Shown piece by piece: positions 20,055 through 28,985 of a stretch of DNA of 51,077 nt (the first letter of the stretch is position 1; the number at the start of each line of letters is the position of its first letter). A model generated the notes under the pieces. The model did no database searches, was not told where the DNA came from, and saw only the letters and a list, made by a program, of their open reading frames with translations. The translations under genes were made by a program, and so were the position numbers. Source of the stretch: Bacteroidia bacterium (GTDB taxonomy: Bacteria; Bacteroidota; Bacteroidia; Flavobacteriales; Flavobacteriaceae); the NCBI GenBank assembly GCA_030427985.1, contig JAUIBH010000018.1:1-51077 (forward strand), read 5' to 3'.

Positions 20055-20117
20055 GGAAAACCATAGAATTTTTAAGGATTTCCTCCAATCCAAAAAAAAA
20101 GAATCGTTCTAACTTAG
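20055..20117 (+). promoter_or_regulatory. Conserved 24-bp box B and -7 box before the 20146 gene
   Basis: Box B (20055-20078) reads GGAAA-A-CCATAG-AA-TTTTTAAGGA, 21/24 identical to box A at 15746. The -7 box TAACTTAG (20110-20117) is again 55 bp downstream of the box start. A CTnCAA trailing four bases after the box is also shared. Confidence 0.6.
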
Positions 20118-20145
20118 TGATACGAAATTTCAATGCTGAAAAAAA

Positions 20146-20805
20146 ATGTCATCCCGTAGAAAGAACACCCCTAATTTCCACTTTAGCGGCACAAAGGTTT
20201 TTGAGGCCGTTAATGGAGTGGATGAGTTTCTCAAAATTCTGGAAAGAGAGTTTTTTGCAGAAGCTAAAATGCAATGCAATTTTAACAGTGCCGACAACAA
20301 AGCCGACCTGATTCTTGACTTACACTTTAATTTTGGCCTTACAGAGATTCTTCGCCATTTTAATGGAGGTAATTGGGGCAATTTTCACTATCCCCAAGAA
20401 AGTCAGACACACATGTCATCTTGCTTTACCAAGGCATTGGAAGAACTGAACGCCCAGAACAGTCATATATTGGATATTATTGAGGTCTCCTTGCACTATT
20501 CCGATATTTCCATTGTTATTTCTAGGACAAGTCCATTCAGCATTCCTAAACAAATTGGGGCTATTCTATCCAAAATAAGCGAACACTTTGTGTATTTCAC
20601 TAAAGGTTTGACCGAGATGCCCTATGAAGTCTTTGTTCCTGTTTATGAGGGAAAGGCCCAAAATGTTTTTGAACCCAAGAAAAGCCAAAGCAGTTATTTT
20701 GATTATTGGGGGTTGTATTTTGATGATAAAATACACCACCAAGTCATGATTTACTCCCTAAAAAACAAGGAACTCTGTCACGAAGACCTTTTTCTTTTAG
20801 AATAA
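20146..20805 (+). CDS. Unknown soluble protein in the kinase locus
   Basis: I recognise no family. The 219-residue product has no signal peptide or membrane helix, so it is probably cytoplasmic. It is mixed alpha/beta with many aromatic residues and short repeated polar segments (HFNFGLTEILRHFNGGNWGNFHYP, read in two parts around residue 70; then SLHYSDISIVISRTSPFSIPKQI). The start at 20146 lies 28 nt after the -7 box TAACTTAG. It is the gene behind box B and therefore a likely output of the same regulator that acts on the LytTR gene. It is convergent with glyA and stands alone. Confidence 0.65.
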   Translation: MSSRRKNTPNFHFSGTKVFEAVNGVDEFLKILEREFFAEAKMQCNFNSADNKADLILDLHFNFGLTEILRHFNGGNWGNFHYPQESQTHMSSCFTKALEELNAQNSHILDIIEVSLHYSDISIVISRTSPFSIPKQIGAILSKISEHFVYFTKGLTEMPYEVFVPVYEGKAQNVFEPKKSQSSYFDYWGLYFDDKIHHQVMIYSLKNKELCHEDLFLLE

Positions 20806-20845
20806 CCAAGGGGCAATTCAAAATCTTATAACCAACAATACACTA

Positions 20846-22120
20846 TTACGAATTGAATAAAGGTCGGGATTTCATTAAATCTTTGACCTTTTGTTTTATG
20901 GCGGCAATTTGTGTTTCGTTTTCTGGGTCGGTGATGACTTCATCAATAAACGCAACAATGGTCTCCATATCCGCTTCTTTCAATCCTCTAGTGGTTATCG
21001 CAGCAGTTCCAAAACGGATACCCGAAGTAATAAAGGGAGATTGGTCATCAAAAGGAACCATATTCTTATTCGCGGTAATGGCTGCTTTTTCCAGTGCTTT
21101 TTCAGCATCTTTGCCTGTTATGCCTTTATTTCTTAGGTCGATGAGCATCATGTGGTTATCCGTACCTCCGGAAATCACCTTGTAATCCCGGTCCATAAAT
21201 GCCTTGGCCATGGCGGCGGCATTTTTCTTCACCTGAATCATGTAGTGCAAGTACTCATCAGAAAGCGCTTCACCAAATGCAATGGCCTTGGCCGCGATGA
21301 TATGCTCCAAAGGTCCGCCTTGGTTGCCAGGAAAAACGGCTAAATCCAACAAAGCTGACATTTTTCTTAAGTTGCCATTCTTCAATTTAATACCAAAAGG
21401 ATTGTCAAAGTTTTCACCCATCAAAATAAGGCCACCTCGTGGTCCACGAAGGGTTTTATGGGTAGTTGTGGTAACAATATGACAATGTGGAATGGGGTCG
21501 TTCAAAATACCTTTGGCTATCAATCCCGCTGGGTGTGAAATATCTGCAACCAAAATGGCGCCTACACTATCAGCTATTTCCCTGAACCGTTTAAAATCCA
21601 TATCGCGAGAATAGGCAGAAGCCCCAGCGATGATCAACTTGGGCTTTTCTTTATCAGCGATCTCCTGGATTTTGTCGTAGTTCAACATTCCGGTCTCCTC
21701 ATCCACCCCATAAAATACAGGGCGATAGAGTTTTCCTGAAAAATTTACGGGCGAACCGTGGGTTAAATGCCCTCCGTGTGACAAATCGAACCCTAAAATG
21801 GTATCCCCAGGCTTTAAACAAGCGTGATATACCGAAGCATTCGCCTGTGAACCCGAGTGGGGTTGCACATTGGCATACACAGCACCGAACAATTCTTTGG
21901 CACGATCTATGGCAAGCTGCTCCACTTCATCCACCACTTCACAACCACCATAATAGCGCTTTCCTGGATACCCTTCGGCATATTTGTTTGTCAATACAGA
22001 ACCAGCGGCCTCCATAACCTGTGGGCTGGTAAAATTTTCAGAAGCTATCAATTCAATACCTTCAATCTGTCTATCCTTCTCTTGCGCTATTAGTTCAAAA
22101 ATCTTGTGGTCTCTTTGCAT
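20846..22120 (-). CDS. glyA: Serine hydroxymethyltransferase
   Basis: PLP enzyme converting serine and tetrahydrofolate to glycine and methylene-tetrahydrofolate, the main source of one-carbon units. The start is ATG 22120 ([15 protein letters not shown]); an upstream reading from 22162 would begin ahead of the -7 box. At 424 residues it has the normal length. Features include [11 protein letters not shown] near the N terminus, the YPGKRYYGG segment, the PLP lysine in [14 protein letters not shown] and the FNDPIPH loop region. Monocistronic, convergent with the gene at 20146. Confidence 0.97.
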   Translation of the reverse strand: MQRDHKIFELIAQEKDRQIEGIELIASENFTSPQVMEAAGSVLTNKYAEGYPGKRYYGGCEVVDEVEQLAIDRAKELFGAVYANVQPHSGSQANASVYHACLKPGDTILGFDLSHGGHLTHGSPVNFSGKLYRPVFYGVDEETGMLNYDKIQEIADKEKPKLIIAGASAYSRDMDFKRFREIADSVGAILVADISHPAGLIAKGILNDPIPHCHIVTTTTHKTLRGPRGGLILMGENFDNPFGIKLKNGNLRKMSALLDLAVFPGNQGGPLEHIIAAKAIAFGEALSDEYLHYMIQVKKNAAAMAKAFMDRDYKVISGGTDNHMMLIDLRNKGITGKDAEKALEKAAITANKNMVPFDDQSPFITSGIRFGTAAITTRGLKEADMETIVAFIDEVITDPENETQIAAIKQKVKDLMKSRPLFNS

Positions 22121-22144
22121 CTTGCCTTTAATTAAAAGAAAGGC

Positions 22145-22152
22145 CAAAATTA
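22145..22152 (-). promoter_or_regulatory. glyA -7 box
   Basis: Exact TAATTTTG on the minus strand, 24 nt upstream of the glyA ATG. The -33 element is weak (TTAG about 21 nt further upstream). Confidence 0.55.
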
Positions 22153-22369
22153 CGAATTGCATATCGATTATCCCTAATAAAAAACACGTGGAGAACGCAT
22201 TTTATCAAACAGCAATTAACAATTTCCATTTTCCACCAACCACTTGAAAACGAGTCTGTTTTAAGTATTTCATCGATAATATACTACCGTTCAACCTTTT
22301 TCGTTATAAAAATGTTGGTTTTTGGCACAGCTATTGAAAAACCATCCATAACCAATAAATCAAAAAACC

Positions 22370-23554
22370 ATGAAAAAAAATCTACTTATCATCGTATTGG
22401 TTTTACTTGCCGCCTGCGGAGGGGTCAAAAAAACCCAAGAAGCACTCAATAGCGGTAACTACCAAACCGCCATGAACAAGGCCATAAAGAATTTGGCAGA
22501 TAATAAGACCAAAAAGGGTAACCAAGAGTACATAACCCTTTTGGAGGAAGCATTTGCCAAAAACGCTGAAAGAGAGCAACAAGAGATTGCTTTTTTACAG
22601 AATGATGGCAACCCGGCCAATTTGGAGACCATTTACAACAAGTATTTGCAGTTGAAGGACATTCAGCAGCGAATTAGGCCTTTATTGCCCCTTACTATTT
22701 ATGAAGAAGGTAGGGATGCACGATTCAAATTTGTCAATTACGACAATCAAATTTTGAACACCAAGGATGATTTGTCCGAACATTTGTACGAAAATGCCCT
22801 GGGCCTTTTGGCTTCTGCCAAATACAAAGCTGATTACAGAGCCGCGTATGACGATTTGAAGTATTTGCAGGAAATAAATCCTGGTTACAGGGAAACCGTT
22901 GCCAAAATGGATGAGGCCTATAACAAAGGTTTGGAGTTTGTTCGTGTTGAAATTGCCAATCAGACTGAGCAGATTATCCCAGAGCGATTGGAAGAGGAAT
23001 TGTTGGATTTCAATGCATTTGGTATTGATAATTTTTGGTTGCAGTACCATACCAATCCCTTGTCCAATATAAAATATGATTACGCCATGAACTTGGATTT
23101 TATGGAAATCAACATTTCCCCAGAGCGTGTCAATGAAACCCAAATCATCAAGGAAAAACAAATCAAAGATGGTTGGGAATACGTTTTGGATTCCAATGGA
23201 AATGTGGCAAAAGACAGTTTGGGCAATGACCTTAAAGTAGATAAAATGCGAACGGTTACCTGCCGATTCTTCCAATTTACACAGAGTAAAAGCGCTCAAA
23301 TTGGGGCCAAGGTTCGGTTTACCGACCTTAGAAGCGGACAGGAAATCAATGCCTACCCACTTGCCAGTCAATTTGTGTTTGAGCACATTTTTGCCAACTA
23401 CCAAGGCGATAAAAGAGCTTTGGAAGACGACCTTTTACTCTATTTGAATGCACGGGAGGTTCCCTTCCCATCCAACGAACAAATGGTTTACGATGCCGGA
23501 GAAGACCTTAAAGCAAGGTTGAAGGGTATTGTGGCACAATATCAGTTTAATTAA
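22370..23554 (+). CDS. Lipoprotein of unknown function
   Basis: A 394-residue lipoprotein with signal LIIVLVLLAAC (C16). The first 190 residues are helical and TPR-like (ALNSGNYQTAMNKAIKNLADNK, in parts, and later AYDDLKYLQEINPGY); the remainder is a beta-rich domain with FRFFQFTQ-like strands and NISPERVNETQIIKEKQ. Similar lipoproteins are common in flavobacteria and remain uncharacterised. It is preceded by a 200-nt region in which I see no exact promoter box, and is followed by a strong terminator shared with ytxJ. Function unknown; outer-membrane inner-leaflet placement is an inference from the lipobox. Confidence 0.78.
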   Translation: MKKNLLIIVLVLLAACGGVKKTQEALNSGNYQTAMNKAIKNLADNKTKKGNQEYITLLEEAFAKNAEREQQEIAFLQNDGNPANLETIYNKYLQLKDIQQRIRPLLPLTIYEEGRDARFKFVNYDNQILNTKDDLSEHLYENALGLLASAKYKADYRAAYDDLKYLQEINPGYRETVAKMDEAYNKGLEFVRVEIANQTEQIIPERLEEELLDFNAFGIDNFWLQYHTNPLSNIKYDYAMNLDFMEINISPERVNETQIIKEKQIKDGWEYVLDSNGNVAKDSLGNDLKVDKMRTVTCRFFQFTQSKSAQIGAKVRFTDLRSGQEINAYPLASQFVFEHIFANYQGDKRALEDDLLLYLNAREVPFPSNEQMVYDAGEDLKARLKGIVAQYQFN

Positions 23555-23560
23555 ATGAAA

Positions 23561-23590
23561 ATCCCCGGCAATTGCCGGGGATTTTTTTTA
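23561..23590. terminator. Strong bidirectional terminator
   Basis: A perfect 22-bp palindrome (23561-23582; arms ATCCCCGGCAA and its complement) followed by eight T. An A-rich tract before it lets it serve the convergent ytxJ gene as well, whose stop lies at 23588. Confidence 0.88.
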
Positions 23591-23977
23591 TACGTAATCT
23601 TTTAGGCTGACTTCAGAAATCGCCCCATGCGAAGTATGAAAGGCCACTTTCCCATCTTTTATAATGAGTAATTGCGGGGATTCATGCCGCACACCAAATT
23701 GGGATGCCACCGCATTGGAAATATCCCTGTGCGATTGAATCGTCAAAAAATATAAATCACATTCCGTATCCATGGCATAAGCATCGCTGAACATCCGTAA
23801 GGTCATGCTACTGATTCCACAAGTTGTGGAATGCTTATAAATGACTTGGGTTCTATGATTCGATTTTTCCGTTATCCCTTCCAACTGATCCAAAGATTCC
23901 AAATGCACCCAAGGCAATTGCTTCTTTTCCTCCACTGATTTTTCCTTCTTTCCAAAAACACTGTCAAATATTCCCAT
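23588..23977 (-). CDS. ytxJ: Bacillithiol-system monothiol bacilliredoxin YtxJ
   Basis: Small cytoplasmic thioredoxin-fold protein (129 residues) of the DUF2847/YtxJ family, proposed to remove bacillithiol from mixed disulfides on proteins. The single redox cysteine is C53 in STTCGIS, where a CGFC or CGIS-type site is typical; a cis-proline stands at ESPQLLI. The N terminus MGIFDSVFGKK is a typical polar extension. Presence implies that this organism makes bacillithiol, which is known for many Bacteroidota. Convergent with the lipoprotein gene and divergent from clpB. Confidence 0.88.
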   Translation of the reverse strand: MGIFDSVFGKKEKSVEEKKQLPWVHLESLDQLEGITEKSNHRTQVIYKHSTTCGISSMTLRMFSDAYAMDTECDLYFLTIQSHRDISNAVASQFGVRHESPQLLIIKDGKVAFHTSHGAISEVSLKDYV

Positions 23978-24062
23978 ATCGCAAATTTAAGAGATATGTC
24001 GGGAACTGTAAAAAAGCTTACAACTGACGAAATGTCCTGTGTTTTTGGGGCTTTACAGACAT

Positions 24063-24092
24063 TTTGACGGTAAGTGCGTATTGGTAAGATTG
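24063..24092 (+). promoter_or_regulatory. clpB promoter
   Basis: TTTG (24063-24066), an 18-nt spacer and TAAGATTG (24085-24092, one base off TAnnTTTG) precede the clpB ATG by 26 nt. No CIRCE-like repeat is seen. Confidence 0.5.
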
Positions 24093-24118
24093 TTGACCTT
24101 TATGCAAAAACAAATACT

Positions 24119-26719
24119 ATGAACTTTAACAATTTTACCATAAAATCACAGGAGGCCATTCAAAGGGCGCAACAATTGGCCCAAGAATTTGGCCATCAAC
24201 AAATAGAGAACGAACACTTATTCAAGGCGATTGGTGAGGTTGATGAAAACGTACTTCCGTTCATTCTGAAAAAATTGAACGTCAACGTTTCTCTTCTCAA
24301 CCAAATTTTGGACAAGGAACTCCAAAGCTTTTCCAAAGTTTCTGGAGGTGAAATCATGCTTTCCAGAGAAGCAGGAAAAACCGTAAATGAAGCAAGTATC
24401 GTTGCTAAAAACATGGGCGATGAATTTGTGTCCGTGGAGCATTTGCTACTTGCCATTTTCAAATCAAAAAGTAAAATTGCGCAAATTCTCAAGGATCAAG
24501 GCGTTACCGAAAAAGACCTCAACGCAGCCATTCAAGAATTGCGCAAAGGCGGAAAGGTAACTTCACAAAGTGCGGAGGAAACCTATAATTCCTTGGACAA
24601 ATACGCCAAGAACCTCAACCAATTGGCTGACAGCGGCAAATTAGACCCAGTTATTGGTCGTGATGAGGAAATTCGCAGGGTATTGCAGATTCTCTCCCGA
24701 AGGACCAAAAACAACCCTATGTTGGTCGGTGAACCCGGTGTGGGTAAAACTGCCATCGCGGAAGGTCTGGCGCACAGAATTGTGCAAGGCGACGTTCCTG
24801 AAAACTTGAAAGAGAAAACCATTTACTCTTTGGACATGGGGGCCTTGATCGCCGGTGCAAAATATAAAGGTGAGTTTGAGGAGCGATTGAAGGCGGTTAT
24901 CAAGGAAGTTACATCCTCAGACGGTAATATCGTTCTCTTCATTGACGAAATCCACACTTTGGTAGGTGCCGGAGGTGGTCAGGGTGCCATGGACGCCGCC
25001 AACATCTTAAAACCTGCTTTGGCCAGAGGGGAACTTCGGGCTATTGGGGCCACTACTTTGGATGAGTACCAAAAATACTTTGAAAAAGATAAAGCCTTGG
25101 AGCGTAGGTTCCAAAAGGTAATGGTGGACGAACCAGACACTGAAAGTGCCATCTCCATCTTGAGGGGTATCAAGGAAAAATATGAAAATCACCACAAGGT
25201 GCGCATTAAAGATGAGGCGGTAATTGGCGCGGTTGAGCTATCACAACGCTATATCACCAACCGATTTTTGCCCGATAAGGCGATTGACCTTATGGATGAG
25301 GCAGCTTCCAAGCTTCGTATGGAAATCAATTCCAAACCCGAAGAGTTGGATGTGTTGGACCGAAAAATCATGCAGTTGGAAATTGAGATTGAAGCCATTA
25401 AACGTGAAAATGACAAGGCTAAATTACAGACCTTGAATTTGGAATTGGCCAATCTCAAAGAAGAGCGAAATGAAATCTTTGCCAAATGGGAAAGTGAAAA
25501 AACGGTGGTGGACAATATCCAAAAGACAAAAGAGGATATCGAAAACTACAAACTGGAAGCGGAACGTGCCGAACGTAACGGTGATTACGGAAAAGTAGCT
25601 GAGTTGCGCTACGGTAAAATCAAGGAGGCTCAAGAAAAGCTTGACAAATTGGAGGATGAGCTAGCAGAACAGCAAACGGCTGGCACTTTGATTAAGGAAG
25701 AGGTCACCTATGAGGACATTGCGGAAGTCGTGGCCAAATGGACCGGAATCCCTGTGACCAAAATGATGCAGAGTGAACGCGAAAAACTCTTGAAATTGGA
25801 AGATGTGCTGCACAAACGTGTGGTTGGGCAAGATGAGGCAATCATAGCGGTTTCCGATGCTATTCGTAGAAGTCGAGCTGGATTACAGGATGAGAAAAAG
25901 CCCATCGGTTCCTTCCTTTTCTTGGGAACTACCGGGGTGGGTAAAACCGAGTTGGCCAAAACACTGGCTGCGTATTTGTTCGATGATGAAAATGCCATCA
26001 CCCGGATAGATATGAGCGAATACCAAGAACGCCACTCCGTGAGTCGATTGGTAGGTGCGCCTCCAGGATATGTAGGCTATGATGAAGGTGGTCAGTTGAC
26101 TGAATCCGTGCGAAGAAAACCCTACTCCGTGATTCTGTTGGATGAGATTGAAAAAGCACACCCGGATACCTTCAACATTTTGTTACAGGTGTTGGACGAA
26201 GGTAGGCTGACCGATAACAAAGGTCGTGTTGCGGATTTCAAAAACTCCATCATTATCATGACGAGCAACATGGGTAGCCATATTATCCAAGAGAAGTTTG
26301 AAAATGCCGTGGACTTGGAAAGTGCTTCGGAAGCTGCCCGGGTGGAAGTTATGGGATTGTTGAAACAAAGCATTCGCCCAGAATTCTTGAACCGAATAGA
26401 TGACATCATCATGTTCGCTCCATTGAACAAGGCTGATATCAAAGCTATTGTGGAGCTTCAGTTAAACGGATTAAAGAAGATGCTGTCCAAACAGCACATT
26501 ACGTTGGATGCTACCCAAGAGGCCATCGATTATCTGGCCGCAAAAGGGTTTGACCCCCAATATGGTGCAAGACCTGTGAAGCGATTGATTCAGAAAGAAG
26601 TATTGAACAACCTTTCCAAGGAGCTGCTTTCTGGAAACATCAAGTCGGACAGTGTAGTGCTGTTGGATTCCTTCGATGACGAACTCGTGTTCCGGAATCA
26701 AGGTGAGCTGATAGAATAA
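24119..26719 (+). CDS. clpB: ATP-dependent disaggregase ClpB
   Basis: Hexameric cytoplasmic AAA+ chaperone that resolubilises protein aggregates with DnaK. Start [15 protein letters not shown] at ATG 24119 gives 866 residues, the normal size; a GTG at 24074 lies inside the promoter. Domains in order are the Clp N domain (1-145), AAA-1 with Walker A GEPGVGKT and Walker [11 protein letters not shown], the coiled-coil M domain (about 400-530, with the hallmark KWESEK region), AAA-2 with Walker A GTTGVGKT and [17 protein letters not shown], and the small C domain with [15 protein letters not shown]. The M domain distinguishes it from ClpA/ClpC. Confidence 0.97.
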   Translation: MNFNNFTIKSQEAIQRAQQLAQEFGHQQIENEHLFKAIGEVDENVLPFILKKLNVNVSLLNQILDKELQSFSKVSGGEIMLSREAGKTVNEASIVAKNMGDEFVSVEHLLLAIFKSKSKIAQILKDQGVTEKDLNAAIQELRKGGKVTSQSAEETYNSLDKYAKNLNQLADSGKLDPVIGRDEEIRRVLQILSRRTKNNPMLVGEPGVGKTAIAEGLAHRIVQGDVPENLKEKTIYSLDMGALIAGAKYKGEFEERLKAVIKEVTSSDGNIVLFIDEIHTLVGAGGGQGAMDAANILKPALARGELRAIGATTLDEYQKYFEKDKALERRFQKVMVDEPDTESAISILRGIKEKYENHHKVRIKDEAVIGAVELSQRYITNRFLPDKAIDLMDEAASKLRMEINSKPEELDVLDRKIMQLEIEIEAIKRENDKAKLQTLNLELANLKEERNEIFAKWESEKTVVDNIQKTKEDIENYKLEAERAERNGDYGKVAELRYGKIKEAQEKLDKLEDELAEQQTAGTLIKEEVTYEDIAEVVAKWTGIPVTKMMQSEREKLLKLEDVLHKRVVGQDEAIIAVSDAIRRSRAGLQDEKKPIGSFLFLGTTGVGKTELAKTLAAYLFDDENAITRIDMSEYQERHSVSRLVGAPPGYVGYDEGGQLTESVRRKPYSVILLDEIEKAHPDTFNILLQVLDEGRLTDNKGRVADFKNSIIIMTSNMGSHIIQEKFENAVDLESASEAARVEVMGLLKQSIRPEFLNRIDDIIMFAPLNKADIKAIVELQLNGLKKMLSKQHITLDATQEAIDYLAAKGFDPQYGARPVKRLIQKEVLNNLSKELLSGNIKSDSVVLLDSFDDELVFRNQGELIE

Positions 26720-26768
26720 ATACGGTATGCTCTTTACTACATGAAGTGTATTTGTTTGGTAAAAAGAT

Positions 26769-26898
26769 GTCAGTTCGAGTTTTTTCCTTTGGAAAAAGTA
26801 CCTGCCTGCCGGCAGGCAGGTCGACAAACAAATCCTTAACTATGAAATTCTGATTCTCGATACACTTTTTGATACCTCAAAAACCACTCGAATTGACG
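26769..26898. repeat. Compound intergenic repeat after clpB
   Basis: GTCAGTTCGAGT (26769-26780) and ACTCGAATTGACG (26886-26898) are inverted ends (11/12). The right half, read in reverse, matches the repeat at 28402. A 22-bp perfect palindrome (26800-26821) sits after the left half. Together with the terminator at 26934 this fills most of the gene-free stretch 26720-27061. Confidence 0.75.
26800..26821. repeat. Perfect 22-bp GC-rich palindrome
   Basis: Each arm reads ACCTGCCTGCC, forming a perfect 11-bp-arm cruciform in otherwise AT-rich DNA. This sequence recurs in many Bacteroidota genomes, where it gives rise to false PAGR-containing ORFs. Its strong GC bias sets it apart from its surroundings. 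Confidence 0.85.
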
Positions 26899-26933
26899 AA
26901 TTTCAATCAAAAAATTACCTGCAAATATCATGA

Positions 26934-26965
26934 AGGCTTTCCCACAATTGTGGGGAAGGCTTTTT
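26934..26965 (+). terminator. Terminator upstream of gntP
   Basis: Stem centred on the palindrome CCCACAATTGTGGG (26941-26954), extended by TT/AA and GC pairs, then a T5 run at 26961-26965. It probably ends clpB transcription. Confidence 0.7.
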
Positions 26966-27061
26966 ATTTAGTAAAATCCTAAGTCTTACAATCTGAAATC
27001 AAAAACGGTTATAGTGCATTTGGTTTAAATCCTTATTTTAGCTCAAATACAATTCCTAACT

Positions 27062-28375
27062 ATGCCAATCGTTATTGCCGTCCTCGGCATCCTCCTGCTC
27101 TTCCTCTTAATCGCCAAATTTAAACTGAATGCTTTCCTTGCTTTTATCATTGTTTGCCTTTTTGTGGGCATTTTTCAAGGAATGGAATTGGCCAATTTGG
27201 TGCAATCCATTCAGCGGGGCATTGGCAATACCTTGGGTTTTCTGGTATTGATTCTGGGCCTTGGGGCCATGTTGGGAAAACTGGTCGCCGATAGTGGGGC
27301 TGCACAACAAATCACTACACAATTGGTGAATAAATTCGGGATAAAACACGTGCAATGGGCTATGGTCCTTACCGGTTTTATTGTGGGGATACCCATGTTC
27401 TACTCCGTAGGTTTTGTTATTTTGATTCCCTTGGTATTCACAGTCGCAATTTCAACGGGATTGCCGTTACTTTATGTTGGACTCCCTATGCTCACTTCCT
27501 TATCGGTGACGCATGGATACCTCCCTCCCCACCCTGCACCCACGGCCATTGCGGCTATGTTCAATGCGGATATTGGCAAAACGTTACTTTACGGTCTCGT
27601 CATTGCAGTTCCTGCCATCATTGTGGCTGGTCCCTTGTTTGCCCGAACCATCAAAAATGTCGAAGCAAAACCACTCAAAGAATTTTATAACCCCAATATC
27701 ATCCCTAAGGAAGAATTGCCATCAACCTTTACGAGTATTTTTACAGCTCTTTCACCAATACTATTGATTGGTGTTGCCATTGTGGCCGAAAATTTTCTGG
27801 AGGAAGGCCTGCTCAGGGACATTCTTACATTCATTGGGAATCCAGTGATTGCGCTTTTGATTTCTGTTTTGCTGGCCATCTATACCTTGGGCATTGCCAA
27901 GGGGAAGAAAATGAAGACCCTTATGGATTCCATTTCATCTTCCGTATCCAGCATTACCATGATTTTGTTGATCATTGCCGGTGCCGGAGCACTCAAAGAA
28001 GTATTGATTGATAGCCATGTGAGCGATTACATTGCCGATAGCCTTAAAGGCTCCACCATATCGCCTTTGGTATTGGCCTGGCTCATCGCCACCGCAATTC
28101 GGGTGAGTGTAGGTTCTGCTACGGTTGCGGGTTTGACCGCAGCCGGAATCGCCCTTCCTTTGGCATCAGGAACGGGAACAAGTCCAGAATTGATGGTTCT
28201 GGCCATAGGTTCCGGAAGTTTAATGCTGTCCCATGTCAATGATACCGGATTTTGGATGTTCAAGGAATATTTCAATCTATCAGTAAAAGAAACCCTGTCC
28301 ACTTGGACCGTCATGGAAACCTTGGTTGGTATTATGGGACTCCTTGGTGTACTCGCTTTAAATATGATAATTTAG
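27062..28375 (+). CDS. GntP-family permease
   Basis: Inner-membrane symporter of the gluconate:H+ symporter family with about 12 hydrophobic segments (437 residues). Family landmarks include the N-terminal LLFLLIAKFKLNAFLAF, GIPMFYSVGFVIL, LPPHPAP and HVNDTGFWMFKEYF near the C terminus. GntP relatives carry gluconate and other sugar acids but also hydroxy acids and serine-type compounds. The genes that follow (RidA and a dipeptidase) point to an amino-acid or peptide-derived substrate rather than gluconate; the gluconokinase gene is 18 kb away. No exact promoter box is seen. Confidence 0.9.
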   Translation: MPIVIAVLGILLLFLLIAKFKLNAFLAFIIVCLFVGIFQGMELANLVQSIQRGIGNTLGFLVLILGLGAMLGKLVADSGAAQQITTQLVNKFGIKHVQWAMVLTGFIVGIPMFYSVGFVILIPLVFTVAISTGLPLLYVGLPMLTSLSVTHGYLPPHPAPTAIAAMFNADIGKTLLYGLVIAVPAIIVAGPLFARTIKNVEAKPLKEFYNPNIIPKEELPSTFTSIFTALSPILLIGVAIVAENFLEEGLLRDILTFIGNPVIALLISVLLAIYTLGIAKGKKMKTLMDSISSSVSSITMILLIIAGAGALKEVLIDSHVSDYIADSLKGSTISPLVLAWLIATAIRVSVGSATVAGLTAAGIALPLASGTGTSPELMVLAIGSGSLMLSHVNDTGFWMFKEYFNLSVKETLSTWTVMETLVGIMGLLGVLALNMII

Positions 28376-28401
28376 TACTAGTTGTCTGTTTTGAAGGGAA
28401 A

Positions 28402-28457
28402 TTCGTCAGTTCGAGTTCGTTTGCGGAACAAAGTGGAGAAAATGAGTATCGAGAATA
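28402..28457 (+). repeat. Intergenic repeat between gntP and ridA
   Basis: CGTCAGTTCGAGT (28404-28416) and GTATCGAGAA (28447-28456) bracket a 30-nt variable core. The reverse complement of the right half of the repeat after clpB has the same ends and spacing. It sits inside the 134-nt gap between the permease and ridA. Confidence 0.7.
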
Positions 28458-28509
28458 CGGTTCTTATAGTTTAAAAACTTAATGTAATCTGAGATAATAT
28501 ACCTTAAAC

Positions 28510-28977
28510 ATGAATACTTCTCCTTCAAAACGAGTTGAGGAATTAAAGCTTCAGCTCCCTCCCGCTCCACCTCCAGCTGGGGTGTACAGACCTGTATTGG
28601 TTGTAGATAATTTTTTATATGTATCGGGCCAAGGCACCGTTAATCTGGATGGCTCCCTGATGAAAGGTCGTGCCGGGGATGACCTGGATGTTGACCAAGC
28701 TAAATTAGCAGCCAGACAGGTGGGATTGACCATGTTGTCTACTATCATTACTCATTTTGGAAGCTTGGATAAGATAAAAAGGGTTGTAAAGGTGTTGGGA
28801 ATGGTGAATTGCACACCAGATTTTGGCAAACACCCCTTCGTCATCAATGGTTTTAGTGAGTTGATGGCCGATGTGTTTGGAAAAGAAAATGGCATTGGCG
28901 TGCGGAGTGCGGTGGGCATGATGCTCCCAGAAAATATTCCCGTGGAAATCGAAGCCATGTTTGAACTTCACCCATAA
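28510..28977 (+). CDS. RidA/YjgF-family protein
   Basis: A 155-residue member of the Rid superfamily, trimeric, which deaminates reactive enamine/imine intermediates made by PLP enzymes, or acts on related compounds. The N-terminal half has the YVSGQGTVNLDG landmark, and the key arginine is in GVRSAVGMMLP near the end. The proline-rich LQLPPAPPPAGVYRP start and the length put it in a Rid subgroup other than canonical RidA (about 128 residues). It lies 8 nt before the dipeptidase gene and is in the same direction as gntP; its -10 region is free of obvious boxes. Confidence 0.85.
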   Translation: MNTSPSKRVEELKLQLPPAPPPAGVYRPVLVVDNFLYVSGQGTVNLDGSLMKGRAGDDLDVDQAKLAARQVGLTMLSTIITHFGSLDKIKRVVKVLGMVNCTPDFGKHPFVINGFSELMADVFGKENGIGVRSAVGMMLPENIPVEIEAMFELHP

Positions 28978-28985
28978 TCCATCGT

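Noticed and set aside
26640..26831. Minus-strand ORFs containing PAGR motifs downstream of clpB
   Set aside because: They arise from the 22-bp palindrome and overlap the clpB 3' end; such ORFs are a known artefact of this repeat.
27001..27061. Promoter of gntP
   Set aside because: Only a TATTTTAG-like box without a suitable -33 element; not strong enough to list.
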